DNA of 64,000 nt from Oceanisphaera profunda (GCF_002157895.1 NZ_CP021377.1:1860001-1924000); one strand, 5' to 3'; shown: positions 9,167-17,836, counted from the stretch's first letter. A program made the numbers and translations. The notes: a model not told the origin generated them from the sequence alone.

Positions 9167-9251
9167 TCTAGTACATGAAGACAATCTAGTATCAGAATAA
9201 AAAGCTTGGTAGACTAAGCCGAAGCAAAAAGAAAGTTAGTCAGGTTTAATG

Positions 9252-9327
9252 GTGATTGTAGCTCAGTTGGTAGAGTCCCGGATTGTGATTCCGGTTGTCG
9301 CGGGTTCGAGCCCCGTCAGTCACCCCA
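9252..9327 (+). tRNA. tRNA-His (anticodon GTG)
   Basis: Acceptor GTGATTG pairs with CAGTCAC. The anticodon loop holds GTG, and the preceding G at 9251 with discriminator C at 9324 gives the G-1:C73 pair that identifies histidine tRNA. CCA is encoded at 9325-9327. Confidence 0.97.
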
Positions 9328-9363
9328 GTTTCAGGTTACGGCCTGGAAGTAGTAAAGAAATGT

Positions 9364-9448
9364 GCGAGGGTGGCGGAATTGGTAGACGCGCTAGCTTCAG
9401 GTGTTAGTGCCTTCGGGTGTGGGGGTTCAAGTCCCCCCCTTCGCACCA
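9364..9448 (+). tRNA. tRNA-Leu (anticodon CAG)
   Basis: An 85-nt class II tRNA with a long variable arm (TGCCTTCGGGTG). Acceptor GCGAGGG pairs with CCTTCGC (one G-T pair), the anticodon is CAG, and CCA is encoded at 9446-9448. Confidence 0.96.
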
Positions 9449-9503
9449 CTACTTCAATAAGTTTGTAATTATGCTCTAACGGAGTATGATGCAAAAAGTT
9501 TTA

Positions 9504-9580
<77 letters not shown>

Positions 9581-9625
9581 ATTAAGAAAACTAGCGTAGC
9601 TAGTTTGAAAGTAGTAAAAGTTTTA

Positions 9626-9702
<77 letters not shown>

Positions 9703-9710
9703 ATTAAAGA

Positions 9711-9737
9711 AACCAGTCTAACGACTGGTTTTTTTTC
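9711..9737 (+). terminator. Rho-independent terminator of the tRNA operon
   Basis: AACCAGTC, loop TAAC and GACTGGTT are followed by eight T residues, nine bases after the CCA of the second tRNA-Pro. Confidence 0.9.
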
Positions 9738-9769
9738 GTCTACTATTTACCGTGATTACAGAAATACAC

Positions 9770-9860
9770 CTGAGCGCAGCTTGGTAGCGCATCTCGTCAC
9801 TTAGGAATAAGCGGACCAGAGAGGGTGTTTTCGCAGGTTCGAATCCTGCAACGCCGACCA
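9770..9860 (+). pseudogene. Decayed tRNA-Pro unit 1 (anticodon arm replaced)
   Basis: The D arm (GCGCAGCTTGGTAGCGC), T arm and the 3' acceptor strand with CCA are identical to the intact tRNA-Pro genes. The 5' acceptor strand CGGCGTT is gone, and the 5' half of the anticodon arm is replaced by about 18 unrelated bases, CGTCACTTAGGAATAAGC. No proline anticodon remains, so it cannot act as a normal tRNA. Its own terminator follows at 9870. Confidence 0.85.
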
Positions 9861-9869
9861 ATTAAAGAA

Positions 9870-9895
9870 ACCAGCTCAAGTAGCTGGTTTTTTTC
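9870..9895 (+). terminator. Terminator after tRNA-Pro relic 1
   Basis: ACCAGCT, loop CAAGT and AGCTGGT followed by seven T residues. The stem differs from the previous terminator yet still pairs, so it is either functional or recently duplicated. Confidence 0.8.
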
Positions 9896-9926
9896 TGTCT
9901 GAAATTCAGGAAACACCGAAGTATCC

Positions 9927-10016
9927 CAGCGCAGCTTGGTAGCGCATCTCATCACTTAGGAATAAGTTGGACCAGAGAGTGTGTATTCGCAGGTTCGAAT
10001 CCTGCAACGCCGACCA
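9927..10016 (+). pseudogene. Decayed tRNA-Pro unit 2 (same anticodon-arm replacement)
   Basis: The same architecture as the relic at 9770-9860: intact D arm, T arm and CCA end, no 5' acceptor strand, and an anticodon-arm replacement that matches the first relic (ATCACTTAGGAATAAG) with only a few differences. The two relics are therefore copies of one altered unit, not independent decay products. Confidence 0.85.
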
Positions 10017-10023
10017 ATTAAAG

Positions 10024-10049
10024 AAACCAGCCTAACAGCTGGTTTTTTT
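10024..10049 (+). terminator. Terminator after tRNA-Pro relic 2
   Basis: AAACCAGC, a short loop and AGCTGGTT followed by a run of T. It is the third member of the same terminator series and ends the tRNA region. Confidence 0.8.
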
Positions 10050-10091
10050 GTCTACGATTTACCAAAATTACGGTATACACCGAAATTTCTT

Positions 10092-10115
10092 TTGTAGGGT
10101 CCAATTTATTGGACC
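10092..10115 (+). repeat. REP-like palindrome preceded by GTAG (copy B)
   Basis: TTGTAG precedes the stem GGTCC, loop AATTTATT and stem GGACC. The loop is shared with copies at 23741 and 37729, whose stems differ but still pair. Confidence 0.6.
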
Positions 10116-10224
10116 AAGATTATGGCTCGATCTCAATCACTGTTAAAACCATGCCACGATTTTTGTGCGAATACTTGTTTACCTAAAATAAGCGCCCCTA
10201 CAAGAACCCCGTTTTTTACTAAGC

Positions 10225-10256
10225 TTGGCGCCGGGCGCTTGGTGCTCGGCGCTGCT
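10225..10256. repeat. GC-rich GCGCCGAGCGC-type intergenic repeat
   Basis: GGCGCCGGGCGCTTGGTGC followed by CTCGGCGCTG. Related stretches occur at about 38939, 41172 and 44517. It lies in the roughly 280-bp gap before the IclR gene, where I see nothing else except the REP-like copy B. Confidence 0.5.
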
Positions 10257-10330
10257 TTTCATCACAAACAGGACTTAGTGGCTAAATAGCCATACAATGG
10301 CGTTAAGTCTCTGCAGATCATGGCAATATC

Positions 10331-11155
10331 ATGACCGAAGAAGTAAAACCTAAAAAAACAAAAGCCAGCAAACCGACTAGCGCTACTCAAGTGCAGTCGC
10401 TTTCCCGTGCCTTATTATTATTAGAATGCTTGGCCAGCTCAGATCTGGGCATGTCGCTTACCGAAGTGGCCAACAGCCTAGAGCTCGCGCCCTCTACTAC
10501 GCACCGTTTATTAAATAGCTTGCGCAGCCACGACTTCGTCGATGTGGATGATACCCAAGGCTTATGGAGCATAGGCGTGAATGCCTTTGCGGTAGGTAAT
10601 GCGTACTTGAAAAAGCGCGATGTGATTGCCCAGTCGCGCCCCTTTATGCGGCGTTTAGTGGCCGATACCGGCGAAACCTCAAACCTCGCTATCTTAGAGC
10701 AAGATCGCGTGGTGTATGTGGGGCAGGTAGAATCACCGCAAACTATGCGTATGGTAGTGTCTTTGGGCAGCAGCTCGCCTTTGCATGCTTCCGGCGTAGG
10801 TAAGGCATTGTTATCTGTGGTGCCAATTAAAGATGCCATGGCGGTCATCAAGCAAACCAACATGGTGCCCTTTACTGAGCACACTATTACGGATGCCGAC
10901 CAGTTCGCCGCCGAGTTGCAGCATATTAAGCAACAAGGCTACTCATTAGATGACGAAGAGCAATTTGAGGGTTTGCGCTGTATTGCCGCCAATATCTACA
11001 ACGAATACGGGGAAGCCGTGGCGGCAATCTCGATTTCTGGCCCCGCCGTACGCGTAAAGCGTGAGCGCTTAGCGCACTTAAGTCAGCTAGTAGTGGATGC
11101 GGCCCAAGAAGTGACCGAGGTCATTGGTGGTAAAACACCGAAAGGGCAGCGGTAA
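10331..11155 (+). CDS. IclR-family transcriptional regulator, AllR-like (274 aa)
   Basis: This is a DNA-binding regulator with an N-terminal winged helix-turn-helix (about 22-80, 'LTEVANSLELAPSTTHRLL') and a C-terminal IclR effector domain (about 95-260). The effector domain closely follows E. coli AllR at 'KRDVIAQSRPFMRRL', 'LHASGVGKALL' and 'GLRCIAANIYNEYGEAVAAIS'. AllR binds glyoxylate and represses the gcl-hyi-glxR genes. Those genes lie about 5-9 kb downstream here, so control of that operon is likely, but it is inferred from context. The product is longer at the N-terminus by a lysine-rich tail. The ribosome binding site is weak. A bidirectional terminator follows. Confidence 0.88.
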   Translation: MTEEVKPKKTKASKPTSATQVQSLSRALLLLECLASSDLGMSLTEVANSLELAPSTTHRLLNSLRSHDFVDVDDTQGLWSIGVNAFAVGNAYLKKRDVIAQSRPFMRRLVADTGETSNLAILEQDRVVYVGQVESPQTMRMVVSLGSSSPLHASGVGKALLSVVPIKDAMAVIKQTNMVPFTEHTITDADQFAAELQHIKQQGYSLDDEEQFEGLRCIAANIYNEYGEAVAAISISGPAVRVKRERLAHLSQLVVDAAQEVTEVIGGKTPKGQR

Positions 11156-11263
11156 TAACAGTGCCTAATACCAAGCTAAAAGAGGGCATCGAAGGCAAAA
11201 ATCTTAAATCGTTTTGACTTGCGAGCGTATCTTTTTTTAGCTTTATCGTTTTTAAGCCAATAA

Positions 11264-11295
11264 AAAAGGCCAGCCCCTAGGGGCTGGCCTTTTTG
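11264..11295. terminator. Bidirectional terminator between the iclR-type gene and the carboxynorspermidine dehydrogenase gene
   Basis: A 15-bp stem AAAAAGGCCAGCCCC / GGGGCTGGCCTTTTT with a two-base loop serves both convergent genes. Confidence 0.92.
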
Positions 11296-11324
11296 CTGTT
11301 CGCTTACTGAGTTAAATCTTAGGC

Positions 11325-12566
11325 TTAGAAGCTCAGTGGGCGATCGCCGTGTTCGTCTTTAATACGCGTAGGCATGCCCATGTCATTAAGTAGGTTAATG
11401 AACGGGCGGTGCGGCAGCTCTTCAACGTTGACCATGCGCGATACATCCCATTCGCCAGTGGCGATGAGAATAGCGGCAGCCACCGGTGGTACGCCAGCGG
11501 TATAAGAAATACCTTGGCTGCCTACTTCTTCATAGGCGGCTTCGTGGTCGCTGATGTTATAGATGAAGATCTCTTTGTCTTTACCGTCTTTCTGACCCTT
11601 TACCACGTCGCCAATACAGGTTTTACCTGTGTAGTTAGGCGCCAAGGAAGCAGGATCCGGCAAGATGGCTTTCACCACTTTGAGCGGCACTACTTCTAGG
11701 CCTTCGGCAGTGGTAACCGGTTGCTCAGACAATAAACCTAGGCTGTTGAGCACGTTAAACACGTTAATGTAGTGCTCGCCAAAGCCCATCCAAAAACGCA
11801 CGTTGGGCACGTCTAGGTGGTGAGACAAAGAATGAATTTCGTCGTGGCCAGTCATATAGCTGGTTTGCATGCCGACTACGGGTAAGTCGTCGGTGCGCTT
11901 CACTTCGAACATCTTGTTCTTTACCCAAGCATTATTCTGCCAAGACCAGACACGACCGGTAAACTCACGGAAGTTAATTTCAGGATCAAAGTTGGTGGCA
12001 AAATAATGGCCGTGGTTACCGGCGTTGATATCGATAATATCGATGGACTCAACGCGGTCGAAGTAGTCTTCTTTTACTGCGGCGGCGGCATAGGTGTTCA
12101 CCATGCCAGGGTCAAAACCCACACCCAGAATGGCAGTGATGCCGTTATCGGCACACAGCTGTTTGCGTTTCCACTCGTAGTTAGCGTACCAAGGTGGGTT
12201 TTCGCAGATTTTATCGGGATCTTCGTGAATAGCCGTATCCATATAAGCGGCACCAGTTTCGATGCATGCCTGTAGGACCGACATATTAATGAAAGGCGAA
12301 CCGACATTGATCACCATTTGCGACTGTGTTTTGCTAATTAACGCCTTGGTTGCTTCAATATCCAGTGCATCCAATGCGTGAGCTTGCAAGTCGCCGGCAG
12401 TTTTTAAGCTGCCCTTTTCCTGTACGCTGTCGACAATTTGTTGACACTTCTCGACCGTGCGTGAGGCGATGTGAATGTTACCCAGAACATCATTATATTG
12501 CGCACATTTATGAGCAACAACTTGGGCGACACCACCGGCACCAATAATCAGAACGTTTCTTTTCAT
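11325..12566 (-). CDS. Carboxynorspermidine dehydrogenase/synthase, saccharopine dehydrogenase family (413 aa)
   Basis: This enzyme reductively condenses aspartate semialdehyde with a diamine (diaminopropane or putrescine) using NADPH to give carboxy-norspermidine or carboxyspermidine. The N-terminus carries a Rossmann motif 'VLIIGAGGVAQVVAHKCAQY' (residues about 5-24), and the body has the saccharopine dehydrogenase pattern 'GVGFDPGMVNTYAAAAV'. The assignment over lysine-pathway enzymes rests on linkage: nspC lies 52 bp upstream on the same strand, the arrangement used in Vibrio and gut bacteria for the alternative spermidine route. The ATG is preceded by AGAGGA. A strong terminator follows. 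Confidence 0.9.
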   Translation of the reverse strand: MKRNVLIIGAGGVAQVVAHKCAQYNDVLGNIHIASRTVEKCQQIVDSVQEKGSLKTAGDLQAHALDALDIEATKALISKTQSQMVINVGSPFINMSVLQACIETGAAYMDTAIHEDPDKICENPPWYANYEWKRKQLCADNGITAILGVGFDPGMVNTYAAAAVKEDYFDRVESIDIIDINAGNHGHYFATNFDPEINFREFTGRVWSWQNNAWVKNKMFEVKRTDDLPVVGMQTSYMTGHDEIHSLSHHLDVPNVRFWMGFGEHYINVFNVLNSLGLLSEQPVTTAEGLEVVPLKVVKAILPDPASLAPNYTGKTCIGDVVKGQKDGKDKEIFIYNISDHEAAYEEVGSQGISYTAGVPPVAAAILIATGEWDVSRMVNVEELPHRPFINLLNDMGMPTRIKDEHGDRPLSF

Positions 12567-12618
12567 TTTTTTCCTCTAACCGCCTCCTTAAAAGGCTCTG
12601 TTATAGTTGATTCATGCC

Positions 12619-13722
12619 TCAGGAGAGGCTGTTCACAAAGTCGTTGAAACCGAACTCCTTAACCAACTCAACTTGTCCGTCGAGTTGACGTATAGCAATG
12701 GCGGGCATATTGACGCCATTAAACCAGTTTTTCTTCACCATGGTGTAACCGGCCGCGTCGATAAACGACAGTCGGTCACCCACTTTAAGCGGCTGCTCAA
12801 AGTTAAATTCACCAAAAATATCGCCGGCCAAACAAGACTTACCGCAAACCATGTACTCATGAACGCCATCATTGGGCGCCATTTTTGCGGTCTCGCGATA
12901 AATCAGCAGATCCAGCATGTGCGCTTCAATGGAGCTGTCGACGATGGCCAAATGCTTACCATTATAGAGGGTATCCAGCACCGTGACTTCCAGTGAGGTA
13001 GTCTGGGTAATGGAGGCTTCACCGGGCTCTAAGTAAACTTGCACGCCATAACTCTCACTAAAGGCTTTAAGGCGGGCACAGAAGTGATCAAGCGGATAAC
13101 CTTCGCCGGTGAAGTGAATGCCGCCGCCTAAACTCACCCAAGTGATATTAGGATGCTTAAGCAAGTCGCCAAACTTGGCTTCTATGTCGCTTAACATATG
13201 ATCGAACAAGGAAAAGTCATTGTTCTCGCAGTTGTTGTGGATCATAAAGCCGGAGATTTGCTCCAGCACTGGGCTGATTTCTTCAGCATTCCACTCGCCT
13301 AAACGGCTAAAAGGGCGGGAGGGGTCGGCAATTAAAAAGGCAGAGCTAGACACGCCGGGGTTTAAACGCAAACCGCGCACATGATTAGCAGACTCATCGG
13401 CAAAGCGAGTAAGCTGGCCAATAGAGTTAAAAATAATTTTATCGCTGTGGGCTAACACTTCTGCAATTTCGTCGTCGGAGTAAGCCACGCTATAAGCATG
13501 GGTTTCACCGGGAAATTTCAGCTTGCCGAGTTTGACTTCATTGAGCGAAGACGAGGTAGTGCCGTCCATGTATTGGCTCATTAAGTCGAACACCGACCAG
13601 GTAGCAAAGCATTTTAAGGCCAGCAGTGCTTTGGCTCCGGAATGTTCACGCACATAGGCGATCTTTTCCATATTGCGCAAAAGTGCGGCTTTATCGATGA
13701 GATAGTACGGCGTCTTTATCAA
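12619..13722 (-). CDS. nspC: Carboxynorspermidine/carboxyspermidine decarboxylase (367 aa)
   Basis: A PLP-dependent fold-III decarboxylase that forms norspermidine or spermidine from the carboxylated precursor. The PLP lysine lies in 'KALLALKCFATWSVF' near residue 37, and the family motifs 'DGTTSSSLNEVKLG', 'GLRLNPGVSSSAF', 'HNNCEN', 'VSLGGGIHF' and 'VYLEPGEA' are all present, with 'GKSCLAGDIFG' holding the catalytic cysteine region. The alignment requires a TTG start at 13720-13722; AGAAGG lies about ten bases before it. It is the first gene of the nspC-dehydrogenase pair. The Vibrio enzymes that make diaminopropane are not encoded nearby, so putrescine may be the acceptor. Confidence 0.93.
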   Translation of the reverse strand: MIKTPYYLIDKAALLRNMEKIAYVREHSGAKALLALKCFATWSVFDLMSQYMDGTTSSSLNEVKLGKLKFPGETHAYSVAYSDDEIAEVLAHSDKIIFNSIGQLTRFADESANHVRGLRLNPGVSSSAFLIADPSRPFSRLGEWNAEEISPVLEQISGFMIHNNCENNDFSLFDHMLSDIEAKFGDLLKHPNITWVSLGGGIHFTGEGYPLDHFCARLKAFSESYGVQVYLEPGEASITQTTSLEVTVLDTLYNGKHLAIVDSSIEAHMLDLLIYRETAKMAPNDGVHEYMVCGKSCLAGDIFGEFNFEQPLKVGDRLSFIDAAGYTMVKKNWFNGVNMPAIAIRQLDGQVELVKEFGFNDFVNSLS

Positions 13723-13903
13723 CTAGGTCATACCTTCTGAACTGCGTTTACCTACCCAGCGCGAGCGCGGGAAAATTTGAAGCGCATGATTATAGTAGAA
13801 ATGGTGAGCAGCTTCGAGCGAAATCGCCGCTATGACTTTGGGTGTAGTGTTGAAGCGTCGGTTTATGAGCGAATTTGTTGTGGTTTATCAAGTAGGAGCA
13901 ACG

Positions 13904-13928
13904 AAAAAGGCCTCCCGTAGGAGGCCTA
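13904..13928 (-). terminator. Terminator of the YfcC-type carrier gene
   Basis: On the minus strand, AGGCCTCC, loop TACG and GGAGGCCT are followed by TTTTC. It lies just past the stop codon at 13946. Confidence 0.85.
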
Positions 13929-13945
13929 GATAAAAGCTGAGATTG

Positions 13946-15400
13946 TTAGCCAACCCATTGGGTGACTTGAGCGAAGATCAGGAAGCCCATAGAAATCATA
14001 ATCCAGACTGCAAACAGCGGCAGAAAGAACTTAACCCACTTATTCCAAGACACGCCAGCCAGCGCTAGAGTTGCCATAAAGTAACCGGAGGTTGGATATA
14101 AAATATTGCCGAGTCCGTCGCCTAACTGGAACGCCAGTACTGCAGTCTGGCGAGTTACACCCACTAGATCCGATAACGGGGCCATGATTGGCATAGTGAC
14201 TAGGGCTTGGCCGCTGCCCGAAGGAATGACAAAATTTAAGCCAAGCTGGGCGAAGAACATACCAATAGCAGAGAACATAGCCGGAAAGCCACCCACTAAG
14301 TTACCTAAGCTATAAACCAAGGTATCCATGATCTGGCCATCTTCTAACACCACAGCTATTGCCCGAGCGATGCCACAAATCATGGCGCCGACTAATACAT
14401 CTCTGAATCCCTCATTAAATCCATCACAGATATCTTCAGTTTTAAGGCCGGCAATCAGGCCTACAACCACACCCATGATGATAAAGAGACCGGCCATTTC
14501 CATCATAAACCAGCCGCGGGTCATGACTCCCCACACTAGCAGACCAAAGAAGCTGAGAGCGGCCAAAGAAGCCCATTTCTGACGAGTGGTGGCGGTGAGT
14601 GATTGCTCGCTGGCACTGTGCAGATAACGGTCACGTTTTGCTTGTTCCTTGGCATCGTCGCCCATCAAACTCAGTGCAGGGTTATTGCGTACCTTGAGCG
14701 CATAGCGGGTGACATAGAAGATACCGACCAGCAAGATAAGCACAAAAGCCACGGCGCGTAAGAGCATGCCTGAGTAAACAGGCAGGTCAGCGAGCTGTTG
14801 GCCTAACCCAGTATTAATGGGATTAAGTATACCGGTGGCAAAGCCTGCAGTAGTGGCAACGAGTGCGACACCGGCTGCGGTGATTGAGTCAAAGCGTAGC
14901 GCTATCATCAACGGCAAGATAACGGGCACATAGACTAAGGCGAGCTCTTGGGTGCCGATAAGCGTGGCGATCACCGCGAACGTGGTCATCAATACCGGAA
15001 TAATCACTATGGTGTTGCTGGCAAAGCGGCGGGTCAGCTTATCTACCCCAATTTCGATGATGCCGGTACGACGCAGCACCATAAACATACCGCCGATCAT
15101 AAAGGTGAAGAATACCACCGCGCCTGCATCCATCAATCCCTTGGGAATGGATGTCATAAAGTCGACCAGTCCGACAGGAGTAGATTCGATCACCTGATAA
15201 GAGTTGGGATCAATAGTGGTACGGCCGTTGGGTCCTGGTACGCGCTCATACTGGCCCGCAGGTACGATATAGGTTAAAACAGCAGCGATTGCGCTAAACA
15301 CAAATAAGATGACATAAATATGTGGCATCTCGAATGATTTTTTACTCTTTGTGCCGGTTTTTAGCGGCTGCTGGTCTATCTGAGAAGTGGGTGTTGTCAT
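13946..15400 (-). CDS. YfcC/DcuC-type ion-coupled carboxylate or amino-acid carrier (484 aa)
   Basis: This is a polytopic inner-membrane protein with about 11-12 hydrophobic helices beginning at 'HIYVILFVFSAIAAVLTYIV'. The pattern 'VPAGQYERVPGPNGRTTIDP' after the first helix and 'NFVIPSGSGQALVTMPIMAPL' late in the protein are hallmarks of the YfcC (PF03606, DcuC-like) family. The substrate is unproven. The location just downstream of the glyoxylate genes suggests a C2-C4 organic acid, but polyamine or amino-acid-linked substrates are possible. I start it at the second ATG (15398-15400), which follows GCAGGGA; the upstream ATG at 15416-15418 lacks a ribosome binding site. Confidence 0.85.
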   Translation of the reverse strand: MTTPTSQIDQQPLKTGTKSKKSFEMPHIYVILFVFSAIAAVLTYIVPAGQYERVPGPNGRTTIDPNSYQVIESTPVGLVDFMTSIPKGLMDAGAVVFFTFMIGGMFMVLRRTGIIEIGVDKLTRRFASNTIVIIPVLMTTFAVIATLIGTQELALVYVPVILPLMIALRFDSITAAGVALVATTAGFATGILNPINTGLGQQLADLPVYSGMLLRAVAFVLILLVGIFYVTRYALKVRNNPALSLMGDDAKEQAKRDRYLHSASEQSLTATTRQKWASLAALSFFGLLVWGVMTRGWFMMEMAGLFIIMGVVVGLIAGLKTEDICDGFNEGFRDVLVGAMICGIARAIAVVLEDGQIMDTLVYSLGNLVGGFPAMFSAIGMFFAQLGLNFVIPSGSGQALVTMPIMAPLSDLVGVTRQTAVLAFQLGDGLGNILYPTSGYFMATLALAGVSWNKWVKFFLPLFAVWIMISMGFLIFAQVTQWVG

Positions 15401-15999
15401 AATAATTTTTCCCTGCATTAAGCGCAGTAGTGAACCTGTTTAACGTTAAGAAGGCTGCTAAAAATCATCATCCTTAACTCATCCATCAGCGACTATGGTT
15501 CCCATGTCCGCTGACCTGCGAGTATTAATACTGTTTCGTTAACGATGTATCAATGGATTGGTAACTTTTATTTGTATTCTGTAACCAAGGTTGTATATCT
15601 GAAGGTGAGCAGTGGTATTAGAGGGGGATCTATGAAAGAGGAAAAAGGGTGTAAGCATTTAAATAACAAACATTTTTTGCTGTAGAGGACAGGCGTAGCA
15701 AGGTATTGAGCGAAAAAGATGATATTGAGATGTGTTTGAATCTTAGTTTTTATAGCGAGGTTAGACAGGAATAAAACGGGAGTATAACGAGGGTAGTACG
15801 AGATGAGAATGTGTTAACTGACAACGTAAAACTGAGTTTGAATTTCTCTAGCTTCTAGCTTCTAGCTTTAAGAAGGTGGGGCAGCGCAGCGATAATTAAG
15901 ATCTTACACAAAGCCCCCTGAGTGAAAGCTCGTACTTATCTTTGCCTGCCCCGATTCTTAATTGCCCGCCACCCTTAGGTTAGCGGGCAAGCAACGAAA
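15401..15999. other. About 600-bp gap between the carrier gene and glxR; no gene seen
   Basis: The AT-rich right-hand flank of the carrier gene presumably holds its promoter. A short tandem run TCTAGCT (three imperfect copies) lies at about 15847-15870. A hairpin TTGCCCGC/GCGGGCAA at 15960-15990 lies immediately past the glxR stop and may end the glyoxylate operon, although it has no clear T-tract. No ORF with a plausible product was found. Confidence 0.6.
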
Positions 16000-16887
16000 T
16001 CACTCGCCGCGAATGTTGTGGTTAGCCAAGTGCTCAAGAGCCTTGATCAAACCAGAGTGGTCCCAACCAGCACCGCCCAGAGCGTTACAAGTGTTGAACA
16101 ACTCTTGTGCGCCTGCAGTGTTAGGCAGAGAAACACCCAGTTCACGTGCGCCAGTCAGAGCCAAGTTCAGGTCTTTCTGGTGTAAAGCGATACGGAAACC
16201 AGGTTCAAAAGTACCCTTAACCATACGCTCGCCGTGTACTTCTAAAATTTTAGAAGAAGCGAAACCACCCATCAGTGCTTCACGCACCTTGGCAGGATCG
16301 GCACCGGCTTTAGAAGCAAATACCAGCGCTTCTGCAACGGCTTCAATGTTCAGGGCAACAATGATTTGGTTCGCTACTTTAGTAGTCTGACCGTCACCGT
16401 TACCGCCTACCAGAGTAATGTTCTTACCCATGATTTCGAACAAAGGGTTAATCTTGTCGAATACTGACTGCTCGCCACCAACCATGATGGTCAGAGTTGC
16501 GTTGATCGCACCCACTTCGCCGCCAGATACTGGAGCGTCTAAGTAGTCGGCACCAGTTTCGTTAACGCGCTTAGCGATAACTTTGGTAGCGATAGGAGAG
16601 ATAGAAGACATGTCTACTACGATTTTGCCAGCAGACAGACCTTCAGCTACGCCGTTCTCACCAAACAGTACGTCTTCAACCTGTGGGGTATCTGGCACCA
16701 TAGTGATGATAACGTCTGCAGCTTCTGCAACCGCTTTAGGCGTTGCCAAAGCAATACCTTTCTCGCCTACCAAGTCGGCAGGAGCTGCGTTGAAGTGCTC
16801 AGAGAAATAAAGGGTATAACCTGCTTTTTGCAGGTTCTCAGCCATTGGCTTGCCCATGATACCGGTACCGATAAAACCTATTTTCAT
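16000..16887 (-). CDS. glxR: Tartronate semialdehyde reductase (2-hydroxy-3-oxopropionate reductase, 295 aa)
   Basis: A beta-hydroxyacid dehydrogenase that reduces tartronate semialdehyde to D-glycerate with NAD(P)H. The Rossmann motif 'GFIGTGIMGKPMAENL' opens the protein, the substrate loop 'DAPVSGGEVGA' sits near 120, and the catalytic lysine lies in 'GQTTKVANQ' near 170. The start chosen is the ATG at 16885-16887 (MKIGFIG), preceded by AAGGAA; a longer frame upstream has no family similarity. It is third in the order gcl-hyi-glxR, the same set of enzymes as the E. coli allantoin/glyoxylate cluster. Confidence 0.95.
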   Translation of the reverse strand: MKIGFIGTGIMGKPMAENLQKAGYTLYFSEHFNAAPADLVGEKGIALATPKAVAEAADVIITMVPDTPQVEDVLFGENGVAEGLSAGKIVVDMSSISPIATKVIAKRVNETGADYLDAPVSGGEVGAINATLTIMVGGEQSVFDKINPLFEIMGKNITLVGGNGDGQTTKVANQIIVALNIEAVAEALVFASKAGADPAKVREALMGGFASSKILEVHGERMVKGTFEPGFRIALHQKDLNLALTGARELGVSLPNTAGAQELFNTCNALGGAGWDHSGLIKALEHLANHNIRGE

Positions 16888-16983
16888 CGTAAATTCCTTG
16901 TTAACTTGTGGGGTCAGTAGACACGCGATGCGCATCTCATACCTTTAAGAATTGCCGTGTTGCAGTGCAGCACAGTCAAAAAT

Positions 16984-17769
16984 TTAGTTCAGGCTAGCGT
17001 AGTTCTTCAACCAAGTCAGACCGGCTTCGGTGGTGGTAGCTGGCTTATATTCGCAGCCAATCCAACCGTCGTAGCCTACTTCGTCCAAGTACTTAAACAA
17101 GAACTCGTAGTTGATCTCACCGGTACCTGGCTCGTTACGACCTGGGTTATCAGCCAACTGTACGTGGTTGATGTTGCTCAGGTTGTTTTTAACGGTACGG
17201 GCCAAGTCACCTTCCATGATCTGCATGTGGTAAATGTCATACTGCAGATACAGGTTAGCACTACCCACTTTTTCGCGGATAGACTGGGCTTGCTTGGTGT
17301 TGTTCAAGAAGAAGCCTGGAATATCGATAGTATTAATCGCTTCCATTACCAACTTGATACCGGCCGCTTCCAGTTTGTCAGCAGCAAATTTCAGGTTAGC
17401 AACAAAGGTGGCTTCAGCTTCGTCATAAGACACGCCAGCTTGCTGGATACCAGCCAAGCAGTTGATCTGGGTGTTGCCCAGAACTTTAGCGTATTCGATA
17501 GCCTTATCAACACCGGCTTGAAACTCTTCAACACGGTCAGGATGGCAAGCAATGCCGCGCTCGCCGCCGTCCCAGTTACCGGCTGGCAGGTTAAACAACA
17601 CCTGAGTCAGACCATTGGCTTCCAGTTTGGCTTTAATGTCTTGGGCAGTTTCAGCATAAGGGAACAGATATTCTACACCCTTAAAGCCAGCCTTAGCGGC
17701 AGCTTCAAAGCGGTCCATAAAGGCCACTTCGGTAAACAGCATAGACAAGTTGGCAGCTAATTTAGGCAT
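16984..17769 (-). CDS. hyi: Hydroxypyruvate isomerase (261 aa)
   Basis: A TIM-barrel sugar-isomerase-like enzyme interconverting hydroxypyruvate and tartronate semialdehyde. It aligns with E. coli Hyi along its length: 'ANLSMLFTE' at the N-terminus, 'NLPAGNWDGGERGIAC', the acidic 'VMEAINTIDIPGF', 'QYDIYHMQIMEGDL' and 'GCEYKPATTTEAGL' near the end. The glutamates and histidine in these motifs are the metal and catalytic residues of the family. AAGGA lies eight bases before the ATG at 17767-17769, which decides that start over the ATG 15 bp upstream. It is separated from gcl by a terminator-like hairpin. Confidence 0.95.
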   Translation of the reverse strand: MPKLAANLSMLFTEVAFMDRFEAAAKAGFKGVEYLFPYAETAQDIKAKLEANGLTQVLFNLPAGNWDGGERGIACHPDRVEEFQAGVDKAIEYAKVLGNTQINCLAGIQQAGVSYDEAEATFVANLKFAADKLEAAGIKLVMEAINTIDIPGFFLNNTKQAQSIREKVGSANLYLQYDIYHMQIMEGDLARTVKNNLSNINHVQLADNPGRNEPGTGEINYEFLFKYLDEVGYDGWIGCEYKPATTTEAGLTWLKNYASLN

Positions 17770-17801
17770 AACAATGTCCTTCATTAATTGGGGGCAAAAA
17801 T

Positions 17802-17827
17802 AAGCCCAGCCGAGTGGCTGGGCTTTA
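17802..17827 (-). terminator. Intercistronic terminator-like hairpin between gcl and hyi
   Basis: On the minus strand, AAGCCCAGCC, loop ACTC and GGCTGGGCTT are followed by ATTTTTG. It sits in the 67-bp gap after gcl and could attenuate expression of hyi and glxR or stabilise the gcl message. Confidence 0.7.
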
Positions 17828-17836
17828 AGGTATTAA

